Translations under genes and position numbers: made by a program
Assembly: GCA_039931555.1 (NCBI GenBank)
Contig: JBDTRP010000123.1
Location: 1 to 64,000 of the forward strand
Origin: JAENVT01 sp039931555
GTDB lineage: Bacteria; Actinomycetota; Acidimicrobiia; Acidimicrobiales; Ilumatobacteraceae
Length of the DNA stretch: 64,000 nt
Direction of reading: 5' to 3'
Notes under the pieces: generated by a model
What the model saw: only the letters and a program-made list of their open reading frames with translations
The model's database searches: none
What the model was told of the DNA's origin: nothing
In this document: positions 33,629 to 42,497 of the stretch, one piece after another
Layout: every line of letters starts with the position of its first letter
How positions within the stretch are numbered: position 1 is the first letter of the stretch

Positions 33629-34975
33629 GTGCGCCTGGCGACCCGCACCGGGCTGGCCTCGTTCGTCGCCGCGTCGATCACGTTGCTGGCCGTCGGGGCC
33701 CTGTTTCGCGGCTACTTCGCCACCGTGTTACAAGAACGCGTCGACACCCAACTGGAGGAACGAGCGAAGACGGCGCCCATCCTTGCGGCGGTTGCCGAAC
33801 GCTTGTCGCAGTCCGAACTGCGCACGACGTTGGAAGGGGCGCGGGTCGTTCGTGGCGGCGAGACCATCTCGCTCGGATTGCTACCCGCCGATCCGCTTCC
33901 GCGCGGGATCGTTCCGGGCTTCTCGACGGCCAGGGCCAGCGGCGACCGCTGGCGCTTGTACACCGTCGAGGTCTCAGATGTGCCGAACCCAGGCGACCAG
34001 GCGTTGGTACAACTCGTCGCACCCCTCGGCGATGTCGACGCCCGGGCAATGCAGTTGCGTCGCCGTGTCATCTTCGTGATGGGGTTGACGTCGTTGGCAG
34101 CCGGCCTCGTCGGCTACCTCCTCGGCAGGGTCGCCACCAGACCGCTCACCGCGCTGCGGCGCGACACCGAACGGATCGAAGACGCCGACCCGAGCACCTG
34201 GCGCGTCGGCACGGCGTACGGGTCGAACGAGGTCGACGACGTTGCCGCCACGCTGAACGAGAACCTCCAGCGCCTCGCCGAAGAGACACAGCGCCGCGGC
34301 GCTGCTCTCGACGCGGCCAGGGCGTTCGCGTCCTCGGCGACGCACGAGTTGCGTACGCCGTTGCAGAGCGCCCTGATCAACCTCGACATCGCTCGCAGCG
34401 ACCGGATCGCCGAACCGGACCGCATCGAGGTTCTCGGCCTGGCCAACGAGCAGTTGCAACGGATGGCCGCATCGTTGTCGGCCGTGCGAGCCCTGGCCGA
34501 CGCCGAGTTCGCCGATCAATCGTGGTTCGACGAGATCGACCTCGCCGACGTGGCCGACGCAGCCGTCGCCGACGAACGGCGTCGAGCGCCGGAGGCCACC
34601 ATCGAGATCGATTCGACACCGCCGACCACCCTGATCGCCTGGCGCGACGGTGTCAGGTTGGCGATCGCCAACCTGGTCCGCAATGCGCTCGTCCACGGTG
34701 TTCCGGTCGACGGCTCACCGCAACGCGTCGCAGTATCGGTCGCCGGTTCCACCGTCACGGTCGACGACAACGGACCAGGGGTCCCGCCGGCAGACCGCCA
34801 ACGGATGCTCGAGCGATTCGAGCGCGGTGGCGGCAGCGGGTCGGGCCTCGGTCTGGCGATCGCTCAACAGGTGGCCATCGCCCACGGTGGCTCGGTGCTC
34901 ATCGGCTCGAGCCCACTCGGCGGGGCACGAGTCGCGTTGACGTTGGCTGCGCCTCAGTCGTCGGGGTCTTCGTAG
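33629..34975 (+). CDS. Sensor histidine kinase
   Basis: A 448-aa protein starting at a GTG directly after the regulator stop. Membrane segment 1 is about 8-28 and segment 2 about 147-166, enclosing an extracytoplasmic sensor of about 120 residues. A HAMP segment follows (GRVATRPLTALRRDTERI), then HisKA with His239 in ATHELRTPLQ. The ATPase domain has N-box NLVRNALVHG, G1 DDNGPGVPP and G2 GSGLGLAIA. Its last 22 bases overlap the convergent inositol phosphate synthase gene. Confidence 0.92.
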   Translation: MRLATRTGLASFVAASITLLAVGALFRGYFATVLQERVDTQLEERAKTAPILAAVAERLSQSELRTTLEGARVVRGGETISLGLLPADPLPRGIVPGFSTARASGDRWRLYTVEVSDVPNPGDQALVQLVAPLGDVDARAMQLRRRVIFVMGLTSLAAGLVGYLLGRVATRPLTALRRDTERIEDADPSTWRVGTAYGSNEVDDVAATLNENLQRLAEETQRRGAALDAARAFASSATHELRTPLQSALINLDIARSDRIAEPDRIEVLGLANEQLQRMAASLSAVRALADAEFADQSWFDEIDLADVADAAVADERRRAPEATIEIDSTPPTTLIAWRDGVRLAIANLVRNALVHGVPVDGSPQRVAVSVAGSTVTVDDNGPGVPPADRQRMLERFERGGGSGSGLGLAIAQQVAIAHGGSVLIGSSPLGGARVALTLAAPQSSGSS

Positions 34976-36288
34976 TACTCACGGCCGAGGTGGGTGATCT
35001 GCTCTTCGCCCATCATCCAGCGCAGCGTGTTCTTGAGCTTGGTGAGTTGGATGAACAGATCGTGCTCGGCGTAGAGGCCGGGAGCGACCATCGGCGCCTT
35101 GTAGTAGAAGCTCAGCCACTCCTGGATGCCGAACAGGCCGGCGCGCTGGGCCAGGTCGCTGAACAGCACCAGGTCGAGCGCCAGCGGGGCAGCCAGGATC
35201 GAGTCACGGCACAAGAAGTCGATCTTCAACTGCATCGGGTAGCCGAGCCAACCGAAGATGTCGATGTTGTCCCAGCCCTCCTTGTTGTCGCCACGCGGTG
35301 GGTAGTAGTTGATCCGCACCTTGTGGTACACGTTGCCGTACAGCTCGGGGAAGACCTCGGGGTCGAGGATGTGCTCGAGCACGCCGAGCTTGCTTTCCTC
35401 CTTGGTCTTGAAGTTGTCGGGATCGTCGAGCACCTCGCCATCGCGATTGCCGAGGATGTTGGTCGAGTACCAGCCCGACAGCCCGAGCATGCGTGCCTTC
35501 AACATCGGCCCGATCACCGTCTTGATCAGGGTCTGGCCGGTCTTGAAGTCCTTGCCGCTGATCGGGATCTTGCGTTCGTTCGCCAAGTCGCGCAGCGCGG
35601 GGATGTCGACGGTCAGGTTCGGTGCTCCGTTGGCGAACGGCACGCCCTCGAGGATCGCCGCATACGCGTAGAGCATCGACGGTGCGATCGTCGGGTCGTT
35701 GGCGTCGATCGCCGCGTCGAAGGCTTCCATGTTCATGTGCGCCGGCCCCGGCTCGATGAAGATCTCGGTGCTGGCGGCCCACAGCATCACGACCCGCTCG
35801 ACTCGCTTCTCCTCGCGAAAGCGGTTGATGTCTTCACGGATCGTGTTGAGCATGCTGCGCTTGTCGATCGTGTGCATCGTGTTGTCGGAGTCGATCCGCT
35901 TGACGTACTCCCGGTCGAATGCGGCAGGCATCGGGCGCACCTCGCGCAAGGCATCGCTGACCGCCTCGATGTGCTTGCCGCCCTCGAGCACACCAGCGCG
36001 GGTGGCAGCGACATACGCATCGTCGGGGAACGGGTCCCATGCGCCGAAGACGATGTCATCCAGCGAAGCGAGCGGCAGGAAGTCCTTGATCAGTGGGCGG
36101 CGGTTGTCGGTGCGCTTGCCGAGACGGATCGTGCCCATCTGGGTCAGTGAGCCGACGGGCAGGCTGACACCCCGCTTGACCAGTTCGACACCCGCGATCA
36201 GCGTCGACGCCACGGCGCCGAGGCCGACGGTGAGCACGCCGAGCCGACCTTCTGCTGGAGTGACGGTGGGGGACGGGGGAGTGGTCAT
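34954..36288 (-). CDS. ino1: Inositol-3-phosphate synthase
   Basis: Converts glucose 6-phosphate to 1L-myo-inositol 3-phosphate with internal NAD, the first step to inositol lipids, mycothiol and related solutes. The product is 444 aa. It shows the Rossmann segment VGLGAVASTLIAG near the N-terminus, then LWAASTEIFIEPGP, GKDFKTGQTLIKTVIGPMLK with the catalytic Lys region, and NILGNRDGEVL. It is longer than the roughly 365-aa mycobacterial enzyme. TAGCCT lies 8 nt before the ATG, suggesting a leaderless transcript. Confidence 0.92.
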   Translation of the reverse strand: MTTPPSPTVTPAEGRLGVLTVGLGAVASTLIAGVELVKRGVSLPVGSLTQMGTIRLGKRTDNRRPLIKDFLPLASLDDIVFGAWDPFPDDAYVAATRAGVLEGGKHIEAVSDALREVRPMPAAFDREYVKRIDSDNTMHTIDKRSMLNTIREDINRFREEKRVERVVMLWAASTEIFIEPGPAHMNMEAFDAAIDANDPTIAPSMLYAYAAILEGVPFANGAPNLTVDIPALRDLANERKIPISGKDFKTGQTLIKTVIGPMLKARMLGLSGWYSTNILGNRDGEVLDDPDNFKTKEESKLGVLEHILDPEVFPELYGNVYHKVRINYYPPRGDNKEGWDNIDIFGWLGYPMQLKIDFLCRDSILAAPLALDLVLFSDLAQRAGLFGIQEWLSFYYKAPMVAPGLYAEHDLFIQLTKLKNTLRWMMGEEQITHLGREYYEDPDD

Positions 36289-36302
36289 GGCTGATCAGGC
36301 TA
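36289..36302 (-). promoter_or_regulatory. Putative leaderless promoter of ino1
   Basis: Minus-strand TAGCCT at 36302-36297 followed by 8 nt and the ATG; no ribosome binding site is seen. Confidence 0.4.
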
Positions 36303-36401
36303 GGAATGTGGAGCGCTCTACGGTCCCAACCTTGCGGGATCGGGACCTTTGGCCCGCTTCCGAACGCGATCTACCACGCGCCCACAGTGGCTTCGACGCC
36401 G

Positions 36402-36728
36402 TCAGGACGGCGTGTTGGTCACGTCGGGGTCGATGTTGTCGGCCCGAACGTTGAGATCCGCGGCGACCTCGCGCTTGATGGTTGCCGCGTTGCGGTGCTG
36501 TTCGGCGATCGCCAGATCTGCCTCGGCCTTCGCCACGAGAGCATCTGCCTGGGTCTCCTGCCGGGCGGCAGCGACCTGGGTGGCCTTGGACTCGTCGCGG
36601 TGGTCTTGTGCCTGGGTGCGCAGCGCTTCGGCCTTCTGTTTCGTCCGACGGTTCGCGAGGAATGCAGCGAGGGCGACGACGACGGCGACGATGACGAGAA
36701 TTACAACGATGGTCATGCCATGACTCAT
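36402..36728 (-). CDS. Membrane-anchored coiled-coil protein of unknown function
   Basis: A 108-aa protein with an N-terminal membrane helix (about 6-25, VVILVIVAVVVALAAFLA), then a basic stretch (NRRTKQK) and a long Ala/Gln/Glu-rich helix predicted to be a coiled coil up to about residue 90. The topology suggests a cytoplasmic coiled coil. A perfect 8-bp inverted repeat (36396-36413) covers the stop codon and may end transcription. Confidence 0.6.
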   Translation of the reverse strand: MSHGMTIVVILVIVAVVVALAAFLANRRTKQKAEALRTQAQDHRDESKATQVAAARQETQADALVAKAEADLAIAEQHRNAATIKREVAADLNVRADNIDPDVTNTPS

Positions 36729-36780
36729 ACCCGATCCCGCCCGGCTCTAACCCTTGACGTACCGGCGCGAGACTGCCGGG

Positions 36781-37518
36781 ATGCATGCTGCACCTCTTCC
36801 TGTCGTTCTGGTCCATGGCGCGTGGCATGGCGCGTGGTGCTGGGCCGCTTTGCAGGCCGAGCTCGATCGGCGAGGGGTGCCCTCGTACGCGATCGACCTT
36901 CCCGGCCACGGCGTGTCGGCCCTGCCGCTCGGTGATCTGCACGGCGACGCTGACTGTGTGGCGGACTTCATCGCGCGTCTCGCCACCGAAGTCGTCCTCG
37001 TCGGCCACAGCTACGGCGGGGCGGTGATCAGTGAGGCCGGGTCGCGCACATCGCACGTCCGCCATCTCGTCTACCTCACGGCGTTCGTCCTCGATGAGGG
37101 CGAGTCCATCAGGCGCCTACCGATTCTTGACGATGTGCCGGCCGAACCCGAGACACTGCTCGGCACGGCTCGGTCAATGCAGGCCGACGGAGCGTTGGTA
37201 CTCGACCCGCAGCTCGCCATCCCTGCGCTCTACGGTCACTGCGCACCGGCCGTTCAGCAGGCTGCAGCCGCACGTCTTGGTCCGCAACCCGCTGCGGTCT
37301 TCGTGCAAACGTCCACCGGCGCGGCTTGGCGCACCATCCCGAGCACCTTCGTGCGATGCACCGACGATCGGGCGATCGCGATCACGCACCAGGACCGGAT
37401 GGCAGCGCGATGCGCGATGACCGTGACACTGGAGACCGACCATTCTCCGTTCGCCTCGATGCCCGCCGAGACCGCCGACATCATCGAGCCGTTGGCCCGC
37501 GCCGACTACGCGGGGTAA
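36781..37518 (+). CDS. Alpha/beta hydrolase
   Basis: A 245-aa esterase-like hydrolase of the methylesterase/salicylate-binding-protein type. It carries the oxyanion segment LVHGAWHGAWCW, nucleophile elbow VGHSYGG and a late catalytic His in ETDHSPF. The ATG at 36781 was preferred over the TTG at 36754: GAGACT lies 6 nt before it and the alignment to the family begins there. The substrate is unknown; no ring-cleavage or polyketide genes are adjacent. Confidence 0.8.
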   Translation: MHAAPLPVVLVHGAWHGAWCWAALQAELDRRGVPSYAIDLPGHGVSALPLGDLHGDADCVADFIARLATEVVLVGHSYGGAVISEAGSRTSHVRHLVYLTAFVLDEGESIRRLPILDDVPAEPETLLGTARSMQADGALVLDPQLAIPALYGHCAPAVQQAAAARLGPQPAAVFVQTSTGAAWRTIPSTFVRCTDDRAIAITHQDRMAARCAMTVTLETDHSPFASMPAETADIIEPLARADYAG

Positions 37519-38783
37519 CCGCGTGATCCGGTGATCGCGATGTCGGAGGCAGCATGAACGCGACGCACGACTCGACTACCCAGGCACAGTGCGGCGGCGG
37601 CGGTGACCACGCCGCCCGCGAGCAAGGTGGCGGCGGACCCGAGGCGTGATGGCTCGCCCAGCACGCCGCCGAGCACATACCCGGCGGCCAGGCCGACGGT
37701 CGCCAACACGGCGATGGTCGATTCGACTCGGGCGCGCATCGCCTCGGGCGCGCCGGCGGCGATGACGGTCCCGAACGCCACGATGCTGACGGTCCCAACC
37801 GGGTCTGCCACCAGTTGCTGTCCGACCAGCATGGCGTAGCCGAGCACGGAAGGATGAGGTGCGTAGGCCATCAGCGCCATCGCCGGTGCGGTGGCGACCA
37901 GGGCCACGACGATCGCCCGGTGCAACCCGAAGCGACCGAGAATACGAGGGGCGAGCGCCGCGCCGAACAGCGACCCGACCCCGCCGATCGCGTACACGAT
38001 GCCCTGTGGACCGGTGTCGTAGCCCAAGGTCTTGGTCACGTGGACGATCACGACGCTGCCGACCATGCCGGCGCCGACGCCGGCGATGCACTCCGACAGC
38101 GCTACCGGCCCGAGTATGGGATGCCGCCTGACGTAGCGAGCCCCGTCTCGCAGTTCGCTACGCACGTCGGTGCGATCGAGGTATCGAAGTGCCGGCGGTG
38201 TCGGTCGCAAGAGCCCGGCGGCGGCCGCGGCCCAGACGAACGTCGCCGCGTCGATCGCCAACCCGGCCGGACCTCCGAACGCATGCACCAGCCAGCCTGC
38301 TGCGCCGAACGCCGCCAGCTCGGCGATCGCCGAGACACCCTGCACGATCGACTGCGCACCGGCGTACGACTCGCGCGGCACGGCGATCGGCACCATCGAG
38401 CGGAACGCGGCGCGGAAGAACGGCACGATGCACCCCGACACCACGCCCACCGCGTAGATCGCCGCCATCGTCAGCGAGTGGACCATCGACAGCAGCGGGA
38501 TCACCGCTGTCGCCACGGCCAGCGCAACGTTCGACAGCACCAGCACCCGGCGTCGCGACCACCGATCGACCAACGTGCCGGCGAACAGCCCGAGCAACGC
38601 GGCGGGTAGCAGTTCGGCCAGGAACACCAATCCGACCGAGAGCGTGCCCTGATCGAGCTCTCGAGCTGCGGTCCACGGAAGCGCAAGGCGCGACACCAGC
38701 GAGCCGAACGTCGACACTCCTTCGCCGATCACCAGGACCCGGAGATCGCGGTGCTTCCACGCCGTCGAGATCTCCTCGTTCAT
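37506..38783 (-). CDS. MFS transporter
   Basis: A 425-aa major facilitator of the MFS_3/EntS group: N-terminal HRDLRVLVIGEGVSTFGSLVSRLALPW, loop motif GTLVDRWSRRRVLVLSN, and about twelve hydrophobic segments. The ATG at 38783 is the first start giving the family N-terminus. It ends in a 13-nt overlap with the convergent hydrolase. The 10-nt gap to the gene before it suggests an operon with the HTH_42 protein. Confidence 0.82.
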   Translation of the reverse strand: MNEEISTAWKHRDLRVLVIGEGVSTFGSLVSRLALPWTAARELDQGTLSVGLVFLAELLPAALLGLFAGTLVDRWSRRRVLVLSNVALAVATAVIPLLSMVHSLTMAAIYAVGVVSGCIVPFFRAAFRSMVPIAVPRESYAGAQSIVQGVSAIAELAAFGAAGWLVHAFGGPAGLAIDAATFVWAAAAAGLLRPTPPALRYLDRTDVRSELRDGARYVRRHPILGPVALSECIAGVGAGMVGSVVIVHVTKTLGYDTGPQGIVYAIGGVGSLFGAALAPRILGRFGLHRAIVVALVATAPAMALMAYAPHPSVLGYAMLVGQQLVADPVGTVSIVAFGTVIAAGAPEAMRARVESTIAVLATVGLAAGYVLGGVLGEPSRLGSAATLLAGGVVTAAAALCLGSRVVRRVHAASDIAITGSRGYPA

Positions 38784-38793
38784 CTGGAGGCGT

Positions 38794-39993
38794 TCACACC
38801 AACAGGCCGCGCTGCATCGGCGCCGGAAAGCGGACGTTGACACGCGCATCGCCGATGAGCACGCGCAGCCGGTCGGCTTCGGCGGCGATCGCCTCGGCGC
38901 GGGCTCGGGGAACGTCGACGAGAAGCTGATAGGCGATCTCTCCGGACTTTCGCTGTGCCCAGCCACCGACCACCCGCCCGTCGACCCAGATGGTCGGACC
39001 GGCGTTGCCATTGCGATCGAAGACCGGCCCGCCGAAGTCGGCCAGGTCACCGAGGTACCAATGCCGTTGCTTCCAACCCATCGTCGTCGGGTCGAGCGCC
39101 GGTAGGAAGGCGACCCACGGCGGGTCGGGCTCCCGAGCATCCCCGAGGTCATCGGCGAGTACCCATCCGACCCCTCCTCCGTCGAGATCGACCTCGGCGG
39201 GGCCGATCGCGGCGAACACCCGCTTCGCCAATCCGGCTGTCCAACCCGCCCACCACTGCATGTCGGCGATCGTCGCAGGACCGAACCGGTCGAGGTAGCG
39301 ACGGGCCAACTCGACGGCAGCGACGTCGACCTCGGCTCCGGCGATGCCACCGGACAACCACACATCTGCAACCGTCCACGGGTACTCGGATGCGATCCAC
39401 GACCCGTTGGGTCGGCCACGAATGATGGCACCATCGAAGCCGAGGTTCAGCAGCACACGCGTGTGGACTCCCGGCGTCGCCGCGTACGAGGTGCCTGGCG
39501 AGAGCTGCAGCTTCTGCGCCAACGCCGGCACCGCCTTGCCGAGTTGACGTGCGCTCGCGGTGCCCATCGACGTCAATGCGGTGAGCGTGTCGGTTCGGGC
39601 AACCTCGGCCCACGCCGCGCCATCATCGGCGATGCCGCTGACTTCGATCATCTGCGCGAGCCGCTTCCATTGACCCTTCGCCAACGCAACTGTGCACGCC
39701 CCGTGGGCTTGCCTGGCGACCTCGGGCGTCATGACCCACAGCGTGCGGCGCATCGCGTGATGACGCACGACTGTGCGGTCGTCGTACAGCGCAGTGGAGA
39801 CCGCTTCGATCGAGGGATGTGCCATGCGCGCCATCGCCGACAGGTAGACGGTCGCCGGATCGCTCGAGTGCAGCGCCACCACCGAGTCGGAGATCACGGC
39901 GACGTCGTCGATGTATGTTGCCGGCGTCAAGCGGTGGCGCGTTGCCAGGCGTGCTCGCCGTTGGGCATCGGTGAATCTCGGTCGAGCGGCCAT
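38794..39993 (-). CDS. Winged-helix DNA-binding domain protein, HTH_42/AlkZ-like
   Basis: A 399-aa protein of the HTH_42 (formerly DUF1006) family, which contains the DNA glycosylases AlkZ and YcaQ that excise alkylated or crosslinked bases. The N-terminal winged-helix region shows QRRARLATRHRL and VALHSSDPATVYLSA; the middle has YPWTVADVWL and RRYLDRFGPATIADMQWW. The catalytic Q-x-Q-type motif of AlkZ is not evident, so glycosylase activity is uncertain. GACAAT lies 6 nt before the ATG. Divergent from the ilv leader. Confidence 0.72.
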   Translation of the reverse strand: MAARPRFTDAQRRARLATRHRLTPATYIDDVAVISDSVVALHSSDPATVYLSAMARMAHPSIEAVSTALYDDRTVVRHHAMRRTLWVMTPEVARQAHGACTVALAKGQWKRLAQMIEVSGIADDGAAWAEVARTDTLTALTSMGTASARQLGKAVPALAQKLQLSPGTSYAATPGVHTRVLLNLGFDGAIIRGRPNGSWIASEYPWTVADVWLSGGIAGAEVDVAAVELARRYLDRFGPATIADMQWWAGWTAGLAKRVFAAIGPAEVDLDGGGVGWVLADDLGDAREPDPPWVAFLPALDPTTMGWKQRHWYLGDLADFGGPVFDRNGNAGPTIWVDGRVVGGWAQRKSGEIAYQLLVDVPRARAEAIAAEADRLRVLIGDARVNVRFPAPMQRGLLV

Positions 39994-40053
39994 CAGCGGA
40001 TTGTCGCGACCGAAGGTTGCGCGTCGGCGGTAGACCGTGGCACACTACGATCA

Positions 40054-40095
40054 ATGCGTGCCGGAATCATCTCGATTGTCGTAGTACTCATGTAG
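40054..40095 (+). CDS. ilv operon leader peptide (attenuator)
   Basis: A 13-codon reading frame, MRAGIISIVVVLM, with three Ile, three Val and one Leu codon, seven of its thirteen residues being the end products of the operon. It lies 101 nt before ilvB and is followed by two hairpins, the second with a T-rich run. This is the layout of ribosome-mediated attenuation, in which stalling on scarce Ile/Val/Leu tRNAs prevents termination. A CACACT hexamer 7 nt before the ATG would make it a leaderless leader peptide. Similar ilvB leader peptides are known from Corynebacterium and Streptomyces. Confidence 0.75.
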   Translation: MRAGIISIVVVLM

Positions 40096-40120
40096 ATGCA
40101 CGCCCACATATGCGTGCATC
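40095..40120 (+). promoter_or_regulatory. Leader hairpin next to the leader-peptide stop codon
   Basis: Perfect 9-bp stem, GATGCACGC (40095-40103) with GCGTGCATC (40112-40120), and an 8-nt loop. Its first base is the last base of the leader stop codon. The 5' arm can also pair with GCGTGC at 40056-40061 in the leader peptide, giving an alternative structure that translation would control. Confidence 0.6.
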
Positions 40121-40122
40121 TT

Positions 40123-40153
40123 GGCCTCCCATCCGGGGGGCCGTTTGGTTTTT
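40123..40153 (+). terminator. Intrinsic terminator of the ilvBNC attenuator
   Basis: GGCCTCCC (40123-40130), loop ATCC, GGGGGGCC (40135-40142) forms an 8-bp GC-rich stem with one U-G pair, followed by GTTTGGTTTTT. It stands between the leader peptide and ilvB. TTGGCC at 40121 can alternatively pair with GGCCAA at 40156-40161. Confidence 0.7.
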
Positions 40154-40196
40154 CGGGCCAACGTTCTGGCAGCTAGTTCAGCAAGGGAGACGAGAG

Positions 40197-41945
40197 ATGA
40201 AGATCACGGGGGCGCAAGCCCTGATCAAAGCCCTGGAGATGGAGGGCGTCGAGGTCATGTTCGGCCTGCCAGGCGGCTGCATCCTGCCGGCCTACGATCC
40301 CCTGCTCGACTCGTCGATCCGCCACATCCTCGTGCGCCACGAGCAGGGCGCCGGGCACATGGCCGAAGGGTACGCGCACGTCACCGGCCGCCCCGGCGTG
40401 GCCATGGTCACCAGCGGGCCGGCGGCCACCAACATGGTGACGCCACTGTGCGACGCCTACATGGATTCGATCCCGATGGTGTGCATCACCGGCCAGGTGC
40501 CGACGACAGCGATCGGCACCGATGCATTCCAGGAGTGCGACACCGTTGGCATCACGCGCAGCGTGACCAAGCACAACGAACTGGTGATGTCGGCTCAGAA
40601 CCTGCCGATGGCCGTGCGTCAAGCGTTTCGAGTCGCCACCACGGGGCGCCCTGGCCCGACGTTGATCGACGTGCCCAAAGACGTGCTGCAGAACTCGATG
40701 GAGTGGTACTGGCCGACCGACGCCGAGGTGACCGACAGCCTCCCCGGGTACCGCCCGAACACCAAGGGTCACCCGCGCATGATCAAAGAGGCGGCCAAGC
40801 TGATCCTGGCTGCCGAGCGGCCGATCCTCTACGTCGGCGGCGGCATCTTGAAGGCCCGAGCTGCAGAGGCGTTGCGCGAGTTGGCGGAGATGACCGACAT
40901 CCACGTCGTCACCACGCTGATGGCTCGCGGTGCGTTCCCCGACGATCACCCGTTGTGCCTCGGCATGCCGGGCATGCACGGCAACGCCACGGCGATCACC
41001 GCGCTGCAACGCAGCGATCTGCTGATCGCGCTCGGGGCGCGCTTCGATGACCGCATCACCGGCAAGGTGTCGACGTTTGCGCCCGATGCCAAGGTCATCC
41101 ACGTCGACATCGACCCTGCCGAGCAGGGCAAGGTGCGCCGGCCCGACGTGCCGATCGTCGGTGACTGCCGCCAGGTGATCGAGGAGCTCATCAAGGCGAT
41201 TCGCGAACTGCTCGACGGTGGTGCGGTGCAAGCCGACATCGGTGCGTGGAAGAGCCGCATCAGCGGCTGGCGCGAGCAGTTCCCGCTGTCGTACGAGCAG
41301 AGCGAGCCCGGCGAGGCCTTGAAGCCGCAGTTCTGCCTCGAGCAACTGCGCGACAACGCTCCCGAAGGCACGATCCTGGTCAGCGGCGTCGGCCAGCACC
41401 AGATGTGGTCGTCACAGTACTGGCGGTTCAACGAGCCCTACACGTGGGTCAACTCCGGCGGGCTCGGCACGATGGGCTTCAGCGTGCCGGCGGCGATCGG
41501 CGCCAAGGTCGGCCGCCCCGACCGGACTGTGTGGGCCATCGACGGTGACGGCTGCTTCCAGATGACCGCGCAGGAGTTGGTCACAGCCAGCGTCGAGCGC
41601 ATCCCGATCAAGGTCGGCATCTTGAACAACAGCTACCTCGGCATGGTTCGTCAATGGCAGGAGATGTTCTACGACGAGCGCTACAGCGAGGTGTACCTGT
41701 CGCCCGAGTTGCCCGACTTCGTGAAGTGGGCTGAGGCCATGGGTTGTGTCGGCATTCGCGTCGACTCACCCGAGGAAGTGCAACCGGCGATCGACAAGGC
41801 CAACTCCATCGACGATCGCCCGGTCGTCGTCGACTTCCGGGTCGATGCCCGCGAGAAGGTCTTCCCGATGGTGCCGGCCGGGTTGGGCAACGACGACATG
41901 ATCCTGCCCGAGTCGCAGATGGCCAGGAAGGGAGCACTCAAGTGA
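40197..41945 (+). CDS. ilvB: Acetolactate synthase, large subunit
   Basis: ThDP-dependent enzyme making acetolactate or acetohydroxybutyrate, the first common step to valine, leucine and isoleucine. The product is 582 aa. Catalytic Glu49 is in RHEQGAGHMAEGYA, and the ThDP motif begins GDGCFQMTAQEL and ends NNSYLGMV. The ATG at 40197 has GGGAGA 6 nt upstream; longer frames run back through the attenuator and are not coding. The stop overlaps the ilvN start. Confidence 0.96.
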   Translation: MKITGAQALIKALEMEGVEVMFGLPGGCILPAYDPLLDSSIRHILVRHEQGAGHMAEGYAHVTGRPGVAMVTSGPAATNMVTPLCDAYMDSIPMVCITGQVPTTAIGTDAFQECDTVGITRSVTKHNELVMSAQNLPMAVRQAFRVATTGRPGPTLIDVPKDVLQNSMEWYWPTDAEVTDSLPGYRPNTKGHPRMIKEAAKLILAAERPILYVGGGILKARAAEALRELAEMTDIHVVTTLMARGAFPDDHPLCLGMPGMHGNATAITALQRSDLLIALGARFDDRITGKVSTFAPDAKVIHVDIDPAEQGKVRRPDVPIVGDCRQVIEELIKAIRELLDGGAVQADIGAWKSRISGWREQFPLSYEQSEPGEALKPQFCLEQLRDNAPEGTILVSGVGQHQMWSSQYWRFNEPYTWVNSGGLGTMGFSVPAAIGAKVGRPDRTVWAIDGDGCFQMTAQELVTASVERIPIKVGILNNSYLGMVRQWQEMFYDERYSEVYLSPELPDFVKWAEAMGCVGIRVDSPEEVQPAIDKANSIDDRPVVVDFRVDAREKVFPMVPAGLGNDDMILPESQMARKGALK

Positions 41946-42496
41946 CCACCGACATGAACCATCACATCTTGTCGGTGCTCGTGCAGAACCGTCCGGGGGT
42001 CTTGGCGCGTGTCGCCGGGTTGTTCGCCCGGCGCGACTACAACATCTTCTCCCTTGCCGTCGCGCCTGCCGAGGAAGCCGGCTTCAGCCGCATCACCATC
42101 GTCGTCGACGTCGACTCCGCGCCACTCGAACAGATCACCAAGCAGCTGTTCAAGCTGATCGAAGTGGTCAAGATCAGCGAGCTCGATCCGCGCCGTTCGG
42201 TCGAGCGCGAGCTGCTGTTGGCCACCATTCGGGTGAGTCCCGAGCACCGCGGCCAGATCGTGGAACTGGCCACGATCTTCGAGGGCAAGATCCTGGCCGT
42301 CGGCACCGAGGCGATCACGATCAGCGTCGATGGGCACCCCGACAAACTCGACGATTTTGAAGAACTGCTCAGCGGATATGGCATCGTGGAGCTCCAGCGC
42401 ACCGGACGGGTGGCGCTGCCCAAACTCGATCGTGAGGCACGTCTACGTGCCGCGAACTCCACCACCAAGAAGAGCGACTACGGAAAGGCTGGCTGA
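41942..42496 (+). CDS. ilvN: Acetolactate synthase, small regulatory subunit
   Basis: A 184-aa regulatory subunit that activates IlvB and confers valine feedback inhibition. The N-terminal ACT domain (about 5-80) begins HHILSVLVQNRPGVLARVAGLF, and the second domain has VELATIFEGKILAVG. The GTG at 41942 overlaps the ilvB stop (GTGA) and gives an N-terminus of normal length. Confidence 0.95.
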   Translation: MTTDMNHHILSVLVQNRPGVLARVAGLFARRDYNIFSLAVAPAEEAGFSRITIVVDVDSAPLEQITKQLFKLIEVVKISELDPRRSVERELLLATIRVSPEHRGQIVELATIFEGKILAVGTEAITISVDGHPDKLDDFEELLSGYGIVELQRTGRVALPKLDREARLRAANSTTKKSDYGKAG

Positions 42497-42497
42497 C

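Noticed and set aside
33136..36150. A 1004-codon plus-strand open frame over the two-component genes and ino1
   Set aside because: Runs out of frame through the regulator and kinase and antisense through ino1; no conserved motif.
36396..36413. 8-bp inverted repeat over a stop codon as a separate terminator feature
   Set aside because: No T-run follows and the 2-nt loop is too tight for a standard hairpin; mentioned only in the neighbouring gene.
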